Positions 15,109 to 25,800 of a DNA stretch of 64,000 nt are shown here, piece by piece; the first letter of the stretch is position 1, and each line of letters opens with the position of its first letter. Position numbers and translations under genes: made by a program. A model generated the notes under the pieces. It did not search any database and was not told where the DNA came from. It was given only the letters and a program-made list of their open reading frames with translations. Source of the stretch: Tetradesmus obliquus (Eukaryota > Chlorophyta > Chlorophyceae > Sphaeropleales > Scenedesmaceae); the NCBI GenBank assembly GCA_030272155.1, contig CP126193.1, positions 6,262,001 to 6,326,000 of the forward strand. The letters run 5' to 3'.

Positions 15109-17840
15109 GTGCCTGCAGCAGCTGGTCAGCAGTGGACACGTCTTTGCCGGCATGGCAGCAGCAACACTCAACAAAAGCAGAGCAGTGCACGCATGTGCCA
15201 GCGCTTCGTCATGCTCTAGCAATGCCCGTCTGACACTGACCGTCATCTGCTGGCGCCGCTGCTGCTGTGCCTTACTGCTGTTTTATAACAGTCCACACTG
15301 TTCAATGCCATTGTGGAGAATGGCAAGGCAGCAGCAGCCAACTTCCCCTTCTGCACCATCGAGCCAAACGTGGGCATTGTGACAGTGCCAGACCCAAGGC
15401 TGTCGGAGCTTAGCAGGATCAGCAAGTCAAAAGAGTGTGTGAGTTTTGAGTTCGACTTTTGGCAGCGTCAGTGTCTCAGCTCCTGCAGTAGTATTGCGAT
15501 TGAGATGCAGCCACGTTTATAATGGTTTATTAATTGGCTGTCACGCCAGGCATTGCAGCTGCAGCTCGTTTGCGCTAGAGCTGGGGATGGCAATGCTGGT
15601 TCAGGCAGATGCAGACGATGCAGTAATCGGAGGTTTATAGGGGTGTGTTGGGTTTTGCCAAGGCGGCAGCATCAATGGTAGTGCCTGTTCCTCAGCAGTG
15701 GTGGTGTCAGCATGCTGCAGCAACGTGGCAATGTATAGTGGCGCAGTCAAGGGCACGGCGGCAGCAACAGCAGCGGCAGCAGCAGCAGTGGCAGCCACGC
15801 CGTGGTGGTGCAAGCTTACTGCAGGAGCTGTGGTTGCATGCAGTTGAGTACGTCACGGGGCCAGCAACAGCAAGGAAGCAGCGGCCGCAGCAGCAGCGGC
15901 AGTAGCGGCAGCAGCAGCAGCATCGGCACCTGCGGCAGTGGCGGCATCAATAGCAGACCCTGTGTGGTTCGTCTATGCACGCTTTCATGCCATCAGCTCC
16001 TGGGCAGGCGCCGCAGCCGATCTGTTCAGCAGCGTAACTGTGTCACTGGCTCGGCCACAGGTGCCCACCATAGTGCAGTTTGTGGACATTGCTGGGCTGG
16101 TGACAAGGATCAGAGCAACACAGAACAATTATGCCCTTTCTCATATGTGGCCTCATGCTTGTAATCCTGTTGATTTTGTGTGCAGGTGCCCACCACTGTG
16201 GAGTTTGTGGACATTGCCGGGCTGGTGCGTGGTGCCAGCAAGGGCGAGGGCCTGGGCAACAAGTTCCTGGCCAACATCCGGGAGACAGACGCCATCTGCC
16301 AGGTGAGCAGCAGCAGCAGCAGCAGCGGCAGCAGCAGCAGCAGCAGCAGCAGTGGTGGTATGGGCAACAAGTGCATGGCCAACATCCCGCTAGAGGAACG
16401 CCATCTGCCAGGTGGGCCTGACTCAGCCATACAGCCCCCAACCCAGATGACTGCAACTCACAGAGTAACAGCAGCAGCTGCAGCTGCTAGTATAGCAGCA
16501 GCTGCACGTATAGCAGCAGCCTTGTACAGCAGCAGTCGTGCCAAGCACACAAACTGTGCTGCTTTGCTTCCGCCTCTCGTCGCAGGTGGTGCGCTGCTTT
16601 GAGGATGATGACATCGTGCACATATTGGGCAAGGTTTACCCGCATTGATGACAATGCAACTGCTGCCGCTGCTGCTGCTGCTGCTGCTGCAGCTGTTCCG
16701 CAGGTGGTGCGCTGCTTTGAGGATGACGACATTGTGCACGTGTCGGGCAAGGTGGACCCTGGATGACGTTGATGTGATCGACCTTACTGCTGCTGCTGCT
16801 GCTGCTGCTGTGTCGCAGGTGGTGCGCTGTTTCGAAGACGATGACATCGTGCATGTGTCGGGCAAGGTGGACCCTCTGGATGACATCGATGTCATCAACC
16901 TGGAGCTGGCACTGGCTGACCTGGCACAGATAGAGAAGCGCCTGGACAGGCTGCGCAAGGGTGAGAAAAGGGTGCAGCTGCGCTCTCATCGCCTTGTCGT
17001 ACGTCTGTTTCCTGTGCTGTCATGCCGTGCTGTGCTGTCTGCTGCGCAGATAAGGAAGCGCCTGGACCGCCTGCGCTAGGGTGGGCATGCAAGCCAGGTC
17101 TTGCAAGATGTTTTGAGAACATTTGCCTCCTGTTCTGTGATGACAAGTTCTGCTCTGTGCTACCCTATGAGCTGGTTGTGTCATCATCACTTTCAAGCGA
17201 GACACCTGTACACACCACAACCTGGGGACAGGACTGAGCTTGCCTTGGGTATCTTGAGTTTTGTGCAGATACCCTGTTTACTGTGCTGTACAACGCTGCC
17301 TGCATCGCCTGCTGCTGCTGCTGCTGCTGCTGCCAGGCAAGAAGTCCAAGGAGGAGCAGGACAAGGCAGCAGTGGAGGAGGAGGCGCTGCGCAAGGTCAC
17401 AGGTGGGGCCTGTTCTGTAGAAAACAAACGTGCTGTGTCTTCTGTTGGACCCCATAGCACTGCAGTGTTGCGCCAGCAAGCAGCGTGATGTATGCTGCAC
17501 GGGTTACAGCCAGGGGCCTGCCGGGCCAGCGCATGCTGCTGTGCTGAACTGCTGTGTGCTGAACCGAACATGAACCTTTAAGGTGAAGACCTGCAGGAAC
17601 ATGTGCAAGCTCATGCACTGACAGCAATGGTACCTTACACGCTAACTGCCCTGCCCTTGCTCGTGCAGTGGAGCTGGAGGCTGGGCGGGGCGCCCGGGCA
17701 GCAGTGCTAAATGAGGATGAGCTGCTGCTGGTGAAGGGGCTGGGCCTGCTCACACTGAAGCCGCTCATCTATGCAGCAAACGTGGGCGAGGATGACCTAG
17801 GCAACCACGGCGCCAACAACATGCACGTGCAGGTGGGCAG

Positions 17841-17897
<57 letters not shown>

Positions 17898-20185
17898 AGG
17901 CCTACTGCGGCGGCGCGCAGCGCATGGATATTGGCTCTGACGGCCTCAAGAACATGCATGTGTGGGCGTGCTTGCTGTGTGGGTGTGCTTGCTAAGGGTT
18001 CGGGGTTCAGGGTCTAGTTCACACTGAAGCCGCTAATCTATGCAGCAAATGTTGGGGAGGACGACCTCGGCAACCACGGCGCCAACAACGTCCACGTGCA
18101 GGTGAGCAAGTTTTCAGGGTTGAGGGCACAGGGTTGTCATCCTAAGCAAAGCTCAGGTGCTGCTGCAGCGCTCCTGGTTCTGTGTGGCAACACAAACAAA
18201 GCAGTTACACCACACTTCAGGAGCTGTGGCACCGCTTCTGCATCGCTCACCCCTAACCCAGCCTGCCTTACTCATGTCAACTCTGTTGCGCCATGCACTA
18301 CGCAAGCGCCAAAATGGCGCTGCCGCTCTCTGTCCCTGGTCCCTCTCACGGTCATCTTGTTTTCCATTCTACCTAGACGCTGCGCAAGCGTGCTGCAGAG
18401 GAGAACTGCGAGGTGGTTGTTGTGTCGGCCAAGGTGGAGGCTGAGCTCAACGGCATGCCTGCAGAGGAGGCCAAGGAGTGGCTGGAGATCCCTCCACCCC
18501 CACAAACTCCCTGAATCCACTAACCCACCTCATCCTGCAAACATCCTTCTGGCATTTCCTGCTTTCACCACACAATTGCTGACCCACTCACCCACCTTGT
18601 TCTGCAACACTTGAACTATGCTGCGCCAGGCGCTGCGCAAGCGCGCTGCTGAGGAGAACTGTGAGGTGGTGGTCGTGTCAGCCAAGGTGGAGGCTGAGCT
18701 CAATGGCATGCCCGCCGAGGAGGCCAAGGCGTGGCTGGAGATGCTGCACCCTGCCACTAGCCTCCCTAACCCACTGACCCACAGATCCTGCAACATCTTG
18801 CTGAAATCAATCTGTCTGACACTCCGGTACCACTGCTCGCCCACCCTGTCCTGCAACACTGCACATTCTGCTGCATCAGGCGCTGCGCAAGCGCGCTGCT
18901 GAGGAGAACTGCGAGGTCGTTGTCGTGTCAGCCAAGGTGGAGGCTGAGCTCAACGGCATGCCCGCAGAGGAGGCCAGGGAGTGGCTGGAGATGCTCGGGG
19001 TTGAGGCGAGCGAAGGTGGCGGCCTTGGGGCGCTGATCCGCGCAACATACAAGACGCTGGGCCTGCAGACGTACTTCACCACAGGTGCGTAAAAGGGCGA
19101 GCCATACGACTCCAGGTGAAAGAAGCGTGCTGGGGCTACAGGCACGCTTTGATCTGCGGAGTTGTTACGCACGGTTGCGTGGGGGATGCTGTGAGGTTGT
19201 TTTGGAGATGCTTGGGGTTGAAGCCAGCGAAGGTGGCGGCCTGGGGGCGCTGATCCGCGCAACAACAAGACGCTGGGCCTGCAGACATACTTCACCACAG
19301 GTGCGTGCATACGGTTTTGGCTGGGGGTGCTGTTCAGGTTGTCTGGCTGCTGCGCAACCTCTCCTCTTCCATTCATTGCCTAACCAACTTTGCGTCAAGC
19401 CTGCACCCAATCCTGCAGCTGTCCGTGCGCTTCCTGATTAAAGCTGTCCATAACATTCTCCTGCAGGTGAGAAGGAGACGCACGCCTGGACCATCCGTGC
19501 GGGCATGACCTCGCCTCAAGCAGCAGGCGTGATCCACACCGACTTTGAGCGTGGCGTCCACCCTGCCACCCTGCACCCAACCCTGCAACCCTGCACCCAA
19601 ACCTCCACTTTACCCTGCAACCAAGTGGCTTACATTTAGTTAGATTGTGTTTGGAACCCTGCAAACAACCTTCGCTCAACCTTGCAATCATCTCTGCCAT
19701 GCTGCCCCGCAGGTGAGAAGGAGACGCGCGCCTGGACCATCCGGGCGGGCATGACCGCCCCGCAGGCAGCAGGCGTGATCCACACCGACTTTGAGCACGG
19801 CGTCAACCCTGCGACTCTGCACTCCACCCTGCAACCCTGCATTCATCCCCGCAACCCTGCAACCAACCCTTCATTCCACCCTGCAACCCTGCAACCAGCC
19901 TTCAATCCGACCCTGCAACTGTCCCTGCACTTTCCTTTCGCTCCTGCAGGCGAGAAGGAAACTCGCGCGTGGACCATCCGGGCGGGCATGACCGCCCCGC
20001 AGGCAGCAGGCGTGATCCACACTGACTTTGAGCGCGGCTTCATTCGGGCAGAGACCATCGCATACAGCGATTACCTGAAGCATAATGGCTACAGCGGAGC
20101 CAAGGAGAACGGAGTGCTGCGGCTGGAGGGCAAGGAGTACATTGTGCAGGAGGGGGATGTGATGCTGTTCAGGTTTAATGTATAG
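14486..20185 (+). CDS. ychF: YchF/OLA1-type ATPase, probably plastid-targeted
   Basis: Obg-family P-loop ATPase of the YchF type. Exons: 14486-14664, 14884-14941, 15292-15438, 16186-16302, 16819-16960, 17337-17402, 17669-17832, 18880-19084, 19950-20185 (437 aa, all phases close). Motifs: Walker A GLPNVGKSTLFNAI, split by intron 2; [60 protein letters not shown]; and the C-terminal TGS-like domain ([20 protein letters not shown]...[10 protein letters not shown]). Exon 1 encodes about 60 Ala/Ser/Arg/Gln-rich residues with few acids, like an organelle transit peptide, and the core resembles bacterial YchF more than cytosolic OLA1. Plastid location is therefore inferred; mitochondrion is possible. 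Several exons exist in two or three copies; the copies used here are those that continue into the next conserved block. Confidence 0.94.
15036..15108 (+). repeat. CAG-rich triplet run
   Basis: About 24 triplets, mostly CAG on the sense strand with a few interruptions, lie in the second YchF intron. In-frame translation gives only poly-Ser, Gln or Ala. Confidence 0.95.
16060..17081 (+). repeat. Exon echoes in YchF introns, first group
   Basis: 16060-16107 copies the start of exon 16186 (offset 126). About 16354-16410 copies its end with donor (offset 108). 16585 and 16704 onward are copies of the start of exon 16819, each with a CAG acceptor (steps of 119 and 115). 17048-17081 copies the end of that exon (offset 121). 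The copy at 16704 matches the exon with only synonymous differences for some 25 codons and is then broken by a 2-base deletion. Confidence 0.92.
17843..17897 (+). repeat. CTG triplet run
   Basis: An almost pure (CTG)n of about 18 units begins about ten bases after the GT donor at 17833 in a YchF intron. Confidence 0.95.
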
Positions 20186-20430
20186 GAGGAGTGCTGGGGC
20201 TGTTGCGGGCTGTGAAATGACAGTTATACTGCTGTTCTGTTGGGCTGGGCTTGCTGCGGCTGCTGCTGCTGCTGCTGAGCAGTGGTGATCAAGGGGATGT
20301 CATGCTGTTGCTGTTCAGTCTGTGATGGGCGCCTGGGCTTGCGACTGCTGTTACAACAGCAGCTGCTGTTGCGCAGCGGTGGTTGGCAAGGGGATGTCTT
20401 GCTGTTGCGGTTGATTGTTGGAGGCGCTCC
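18022..20430 (+). repeat. Exon echoes in YchF introns and 3' flank, second group
   Basis: 18022-18102 copies the end of exon 17669-17832. 18377-18490 and 18630-18743 copy the start of exon 18880 (steps 253 and 250). 19188-19301 copies the end of that exon, minus two bases (offset 217). 19468-19560 and 19714-19806 copy the start of exon 19950 (steps 246 and 236). Two further copies of the C-terminal coding end, at about 20289-20330 and 20387-20430, lie beyond the stop codon at 20185. Confidence 0.92.
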
Positions 20431-20502
20431 TGGGCTCGCGTCTGCTGTTGCTGGATTGTGGCCAGGCGGCTGCATGTCGTGGTACCACCACAACAGTGTT
20501 GG

Positions 20503-20537
<35 letters not shown>

Positions 20538-21497
20538 TGAGAAGCGCAAACAGAACTCTGAGCTTCTGGTTGCACCTGCTGCTAGAACTTATCCAGTATC
20601 CATCATGTCATGGGTCATGCTATTCTGCTGCTGTGTGCTGTGTGCTGCAGCTATTGCTGCAGCCGTGTGCCACTGTGGTGTGGCAGTGCTGCCAGTTCCT
20701 CAGCTGACCATCAGGTAGCTTCCTGTTACTGTCATTGGTGCAGTCACGTGTACCCTGATGTGACACGTGTGCAGGTGCTGCTGCTGTGTGTGACACACAT
20801 GAACGGCCCGAGCGCTGGTGACAATCTCTGTGACTGTGACAATGCAGCACTTGCAGGTGCACAGCTGAAAGGTACTGGCAGCGTCAGGGCCGCTGCCATT
20901 CCATGCATACGCACAGCGTGTGTGCGCCGATCATCAAGACAGTTAAAGCAGAGTAGGGATGGGTATCGCCGCAATGTGTGGTTCTGCAGTAGAGGTCGCC
21001 GTGTCCTGCCTGGGCGAAGGGGGCGAAGGTGTAGGGGATCGTAAATGTAGAGATAAGCTGTCTGCTCTCCGAATATTCATTGTCGACTTGACAATGTTTC
21101 AAGGAATGCGTAAGATAGAGTATGCTTGCTCGGCACACCTCGCAGCAATACCGAATGGCTCCAAAACATTACCGGAATTAAATGTCACCGGAAGCCGGCA
21201 GGACTTTTTTTGAATTTCTATATATCACCGGAAGCCTGCCTGGCTTTTTTTGGGCTTTTTCAAAGTATCACCGGCATTGGCACATGCCTTTAAAAAATAT
21301 TATTGCCGAGGGGCCCACAGGGTGCACCAGCACAACAGGCGGTGCATGCTCAGCATCATACTACACGCTGAGCAGCAGATCTGCTTGCGCCTGTGCTACA
21401 AACACCACATGCAAGGTGAATGCACTGCCTGACACTTTCAGCAGTTTCAGCCAAAAAGTCACATCATTAATCTCGCTGGTAACATCATCACTCCAGC
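20186..21497. other. Convergent 3' flanks
   Basis: This stretch holds the YchF 3' flank with two echo copies, CTG-rich sequence and, near the right end, an A/T-rich block of short repeats. No additional gene is supported. Confidence 0.5.
21185..21274. repeat. TCACCGG short tandem repeat, left block
   Basis: TCACCGG occurs at 21185, 21225 and 21268, that is every 40-43 bp. The first two are followed by a short GC-rich part and a run of seven T (for example AGCCTGCCTGGC then T7, which could form a small hairpin plus T-tract). A related AATTAAAT(G/A)TCACCGG start is found at the right block near 22122. Confidence 0.85.
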
Positions 21498-22015
21498 TTA
21501 TGCGAAAGCATCCCAATCATCATCTGTATCCACTTCAACCCGGCCCTTCCTTGCCCAAGGAGGCACATTGCCCTTGCCAGCCTTCTTGCCCTTGGCATCC
21601 TTGCTGCTGCTTTTGCCCTTGCTGCCCTTGCTTTGCTCAGCTGCTGCACCTGCTGGCCTGGGCTTGTTCTTGCTGCCTATCGGCCTGCCGCGCTTGCGTG
21701 CAGGTGCTTCTGCTGCTGCTGCTGCCTCTGCTGCTGCTGCTGCCTCTGCTGCTGCTGCTGCAGCTGCCTTCCTGCCGCGCTTGAGCTGGGGTGCTACTGC
21801 TGCCTTTGCCGCTGCTGCTGCCGCCTTCCTGCCGCGCTCAGCAGCAGCAGCAACCACGGGGTCTTTGATGTCGCCGATGCTGCTGTTGTTGCGTAGGGCC
21901 TGCAGCAGCTCCTTACCAGACAGACCAGCAGGCGCTGCTGCGCTGCTGCCTGCCTCGTCGCCATCATCGACGACTTCACGCACGGCAAGCAAACCAGCGA
22001 TTACCGCTTCTAGTG
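21498..22015 (-). CDS. AT-hook protein, 3' exon
   Basis: Open frame of about 170 codons with stop at 21498. It holds low-complexity Ala stretches, repeated (K/E)RGRKAAAAAA segments, one clear AT-hook-like core (RKRGRPIGSKNKPRP), a Lys/Ser/Gly-rich linker and an acidic end, DTDDDWDAFA. Such proteins bind the minor groove of A/T-rich DNA; nuclear location is inferred. There is no ATG in the open frame. A CTAG acceptor near 22015 suggests an upstream exon that I could not identify within the roughly 800 bp before the next gene. The family beyond 'AT-hook' is unknown. Confidence 0.5.
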
Positions 22016-22121
22016 GCGCTTATATGCTGTATGATATACAAATAAACATACATAGCGTTGTTTGCAGCGATCTGAGCGGAAAATGAGGCTCAGTAACATT
22101 TTCCGGGTTTGAAATTAAATA

Positions 22122-22195
22122 TCACCGGGACCCGCAAACCTTTTATTTGGATTTTTAGGTCGATCACCGGAAGGCCTCATTTCTTTTTCTTTTCC
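22122..22195. repeat. TCACCGG short tandem repeat, right block
   Basis: TCACCGG occurs at 22122 and 22164 (42 bp apart) with T-rich spacers, and a looser CCGG unit follows near 22190. This block matches the left block at 21185-21274 in motif, spacing and orientation, so the AT-hook exon is bracketed by direct repeats about 0.94 kb apart. Confidence 0.8.
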
Positions 22196-22816
22196 GGCAA
22201 TGTTTGGAGCCATCCAGTAGCTGTGCGTAACACAACACCTAGAAGCCGTGCAGAAAAGCCCAAGAGTGAAGTTTCAGTTAGAAATCATAGATAGTTAATA
22301 TGGAAGCATTAGATGGCGAAAAGTTCTGCTGCAAACAAACAAAGTACACCGCAGACCCGCAAATCGAAGGAGCCCCTGTGTTCCTTCTACACTTCCCTCG
22401 ATAAGCATCTTGAAAGGTTTGAAAATATGTTCTGAACATCACGACCCGGGTTGCTGACACATTCAAAAGTTGCGCTCAGTTTCGCTATGTAGTTCCATGG
22501 CATCTTCCCCGCTCCAAACACGCCACCACAATGCAGCTGGGTCAAGGCATTCGCACCACTCCAAGATCGCCAACTGAGGCTATGTAACAACGTTTGAAAC
22601 TGATACAGCAGCATCTGAGCACGCACACGAACGAAGCAGACTGCACAGATTTTGCCGGCGTCTCATTCTGCAGCAAAACGTACAGCATACTCAGTAGTAC
22701 ATAGCAATCAAGTAGAAGTTGACGTAGAACTCAGCAAGGGACACCATTGGTGGCGTAAGCTGTATCACCTGAGGCCGCGACCCATTGGGTGCACACGACG
22801 TCACAGTGAGCGCGCC
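22196..22816. other. Upstream region of the giant secreted protein gene
   Basis: About 620 bp lie between the TCACCGG block and the start codon of the sushi-module gene. It is less GC-rich and less CTG-rich than its surroundings. It may hold a promoter and the missing first exon of the AT-hook gene; I see no decisive element. Confidence 0.4.
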
Positions 22817-25800
22817 ATGAGGCACCATCTATTGGTGCTTCTGTTGCTGCTCACAGCAGCGGCTTGCAGCGTCAGGGCCCAGCCCAGCGAGGATGCAGGC
22901 CCCGCAGCAGCAGCAGCAAGAGCAGCACCTCGACGGTGTCCTAGTGGCTACAGAATCGGCAGCAAGGTGAGCGATACGATCGGCCTTTGCGTAATATAGT
23001 CGTTGCTGCTGCAGCTGCCCATGCCATGGACGTTCAGCAGCATGCAGTGCAGGGCACAGCAGTACCCGACACTGCTGGCAATGCGTACCGCGCTACCCCA
23101 TGTGTGCCCCTTCCTGCAACAGGATGAAGTGAGCAGCAACAACAACGTGATTGACTGGACAAGAGGTCAATCAGGACTTGCTGGCGTGATTGTCTTCAAC
23201 AGGATGTTCGCCTGCAGTGAGTGTCCCTACTGTGCGCAGAACACAACCCCTCTTTTGAGGGTGCAGCAGCATCATGCATCACGCACATAACAACCAAGCC
23301 TCGTATCATCTGCTGCCACTCAGATCATGAACAGCACCTGTACTATGCTCCAATGCATCACAAGCACCCCTGCTGCTGTTAGAGCTTCACCTACAAGCCT
23401 CTCACTCAAACACCGCCTCACACTACTCTGCCACCACCTTGCAATGCACCTGTTTGCTGTGCCACTAAGCACATTCCTGCTCACACTACTCTGCTGCTAC
23501 CTTACACACTCCACCTGTTTGCTGTGCCTACTCCCAGAGTGTGCGCCTGGATGGGGCAGTCACGTCCCTGGCTGGACAGGTGCCGGCAACCTGCCAACAG
23601 CACCACCCAAGTGCCCCTTCCTGCTCGTAAACGGCAACAACGAAGCCAGCTGCAGATGCTTCCGGTGCCCTACGGGGTACACATCGTCCGGAGGGCTGCT
23701 GAACTCAGCAGCAGCAGCATGCAGGCCGACAGGCGGCCCCCCAAGGCCTCCTCCAAGCCCCTCGCCGCCTCCTGCCGGCGCGCCGCAGACTGCTTTTATC
23801 CGCGTGAAGTTTACAGCGCCGGCTTTGTCCAACCCCTGTGCGGCAACGCGCCAGACGCGTCTCGCGAATGCGCTTGCGGCAGGCATTCAGAAGCGGCGCC
23901 CGAATGCGCGCAACGTGAAGGTCACTGTGCGGAGCTGCAGGGCGGTGACAACAGCACGCAGGGTTGCGGTGCGTGTGGCTTTGTTACGGTGCACAATCAG
24001 CGGACAGAGCAGATGTGCACAGCAGCAGCGGCAGCATCCTGCACTTGACTGTGTTCTAGCAGCTGCGCTGGCACCACACACGTTGCCGTGCAGTCACTTG
24101 ACCTGCTGCTCATGCTGGTACCATGCTGCTGCATTGCATTGCAGACTCTTCGTCAAGCCGACAACCAGTATCAGATTGATTTCCAGGTCACATTCCAAGG
24201 CCAGCCGGCAGACAGGAATGACATCATCACAACAGCAGACAACACCAACACACAGGCTGGCTTGTGCACATTGGGTCCCTGCACTGAGATAACAGCTGCA
24301 GGGGGCACAGTTACAGGGGCTGACGGCTCGCTGACACCTCCCGATAACCCACCAACCACCCCAAGCCCCAGCCCTAAACCTCCTACCAGCCCCAGCCCGC
24401 CACCTGCAGGCGAGTAATATGTTATATGTCTTGTTCTAATTGAATCATTACTAGGGGTGAATGATGAGCTGACAGTGCCCTGTGTTGAGCTTCATGTGTG
24501 TTGCAAGCTACACAGCTTTGCTGCTGCGTCTTTGAGTTTTCAGCTTGCAGGAAAATGTTTGTGGCCAGGGCTGCTTAGTACACACGCACAACAACATGGC
24601 CAGCACCCAAACGCCATGCTCCTGGTGCTGCTGCTGCTGCTGCTGCTGCTGTGTTGCTGCTGCTGTGATGTTCCATTGATGGAAGCAGCGGACAAGTGCG
24701 CAAGCAAGCCGACGGATAGCACCCCCAACAGCACAGGATGGCCATCCTCCTGTGCAGGCACAGCAGTAGGCGCGAGCTGCAAGGCTCCCTGTGATACAGC
24801 AGCAGGCGCAACGGGTGTCGGTTACACAATTGACTGCAATGATGTGGACCTCTGGGGTGACGTCACTGGCAGCTGCACAGGTGTGACAATGCTACAGCAG
24901 TACAACATGCAGCAGTGCAGTGATGCTCGGCAGTGTCAGCTGGATATGTGATACCATCATACGGGCTTTGGGAATGCAGCTGCTGTCATCCGCTTGGCAG
25001 TCCTGCTGTGCCTCTTGCACCACTTGCCTGCGCTCCTGTTCCTGCAATACCAGTATAAGCTTTAGCACATGCATGTGATAAAGATGCTAATGTTTAAACC
25101 TAACAAGGCAAGTTTGACTGAAGTTTGACTTTGCTGCGCTCACTCATGCAGCTGCACCCAAGACTTGCAGCAAGGCGCCAACCGCAACCGCTGAGCTCAC
25201 CAACCAAACCACCGGCTGGCCTGCAAGCTGTGTGGGTGCAGCAGTTGGTGCCACCTGCCAGGCCCCCTGCAAGAGCACTTACACAGGAACCGGCTACACA
25301 ACCAGCTGCACAGCAGCAGACACATGGGGCGCGCCAACTGGCAGCTGCACGCGTGAGTTGGTTGGCTGGTTTTGAAGACTGCTGAATGAAGTGCTACACA
25401 TTTGGTGTTGCTACGCTTGCTGCAAAATAGTTGTTTGTGGGACAGCTAGGGAGGCTGGTGTGCATGCAAACAGCGCATGCAGCGCTAGCGCTCGGCAGCA
25501 TGTCGTGCGGCGCAACCGTCACCTCGAGCTACACCTCGCAACCAATTCACCGGCGCCGAGCTCGCATATCAACCTGTGTGTTGCCTTGACACCAATCGTC
25601 TGGTGTTTTGTGGTGCCTTGCAGTCAAGACGTGCAGCGGTGCCCCTGGCACATCCACACTCACAAACAGCACAGGCTTTCCTGCAAGCTGCACCAACCTG
25701 CCCATTGGAGCAACATGCACAGCTGCATGCACAGCAGCAGCCACAGGGACCGGCTTTCTTGCGACATGCGGCGATGGACAGACCTGGACAGTCAGCGGCA

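Noticed and set aside
21498..21992. Complete 164-aa AT-hook protein starting at 21992
   Set aside because: The first codon there is TTG, not ATG, and no Met follows; an upstream exon is needed.
24389..24418. True stop of the secreted protein after the Pro-rich hinge
   Set aside because: A GC donor at the same place restores phase with all 34 modules; kept as a possible retained-intron product instead.
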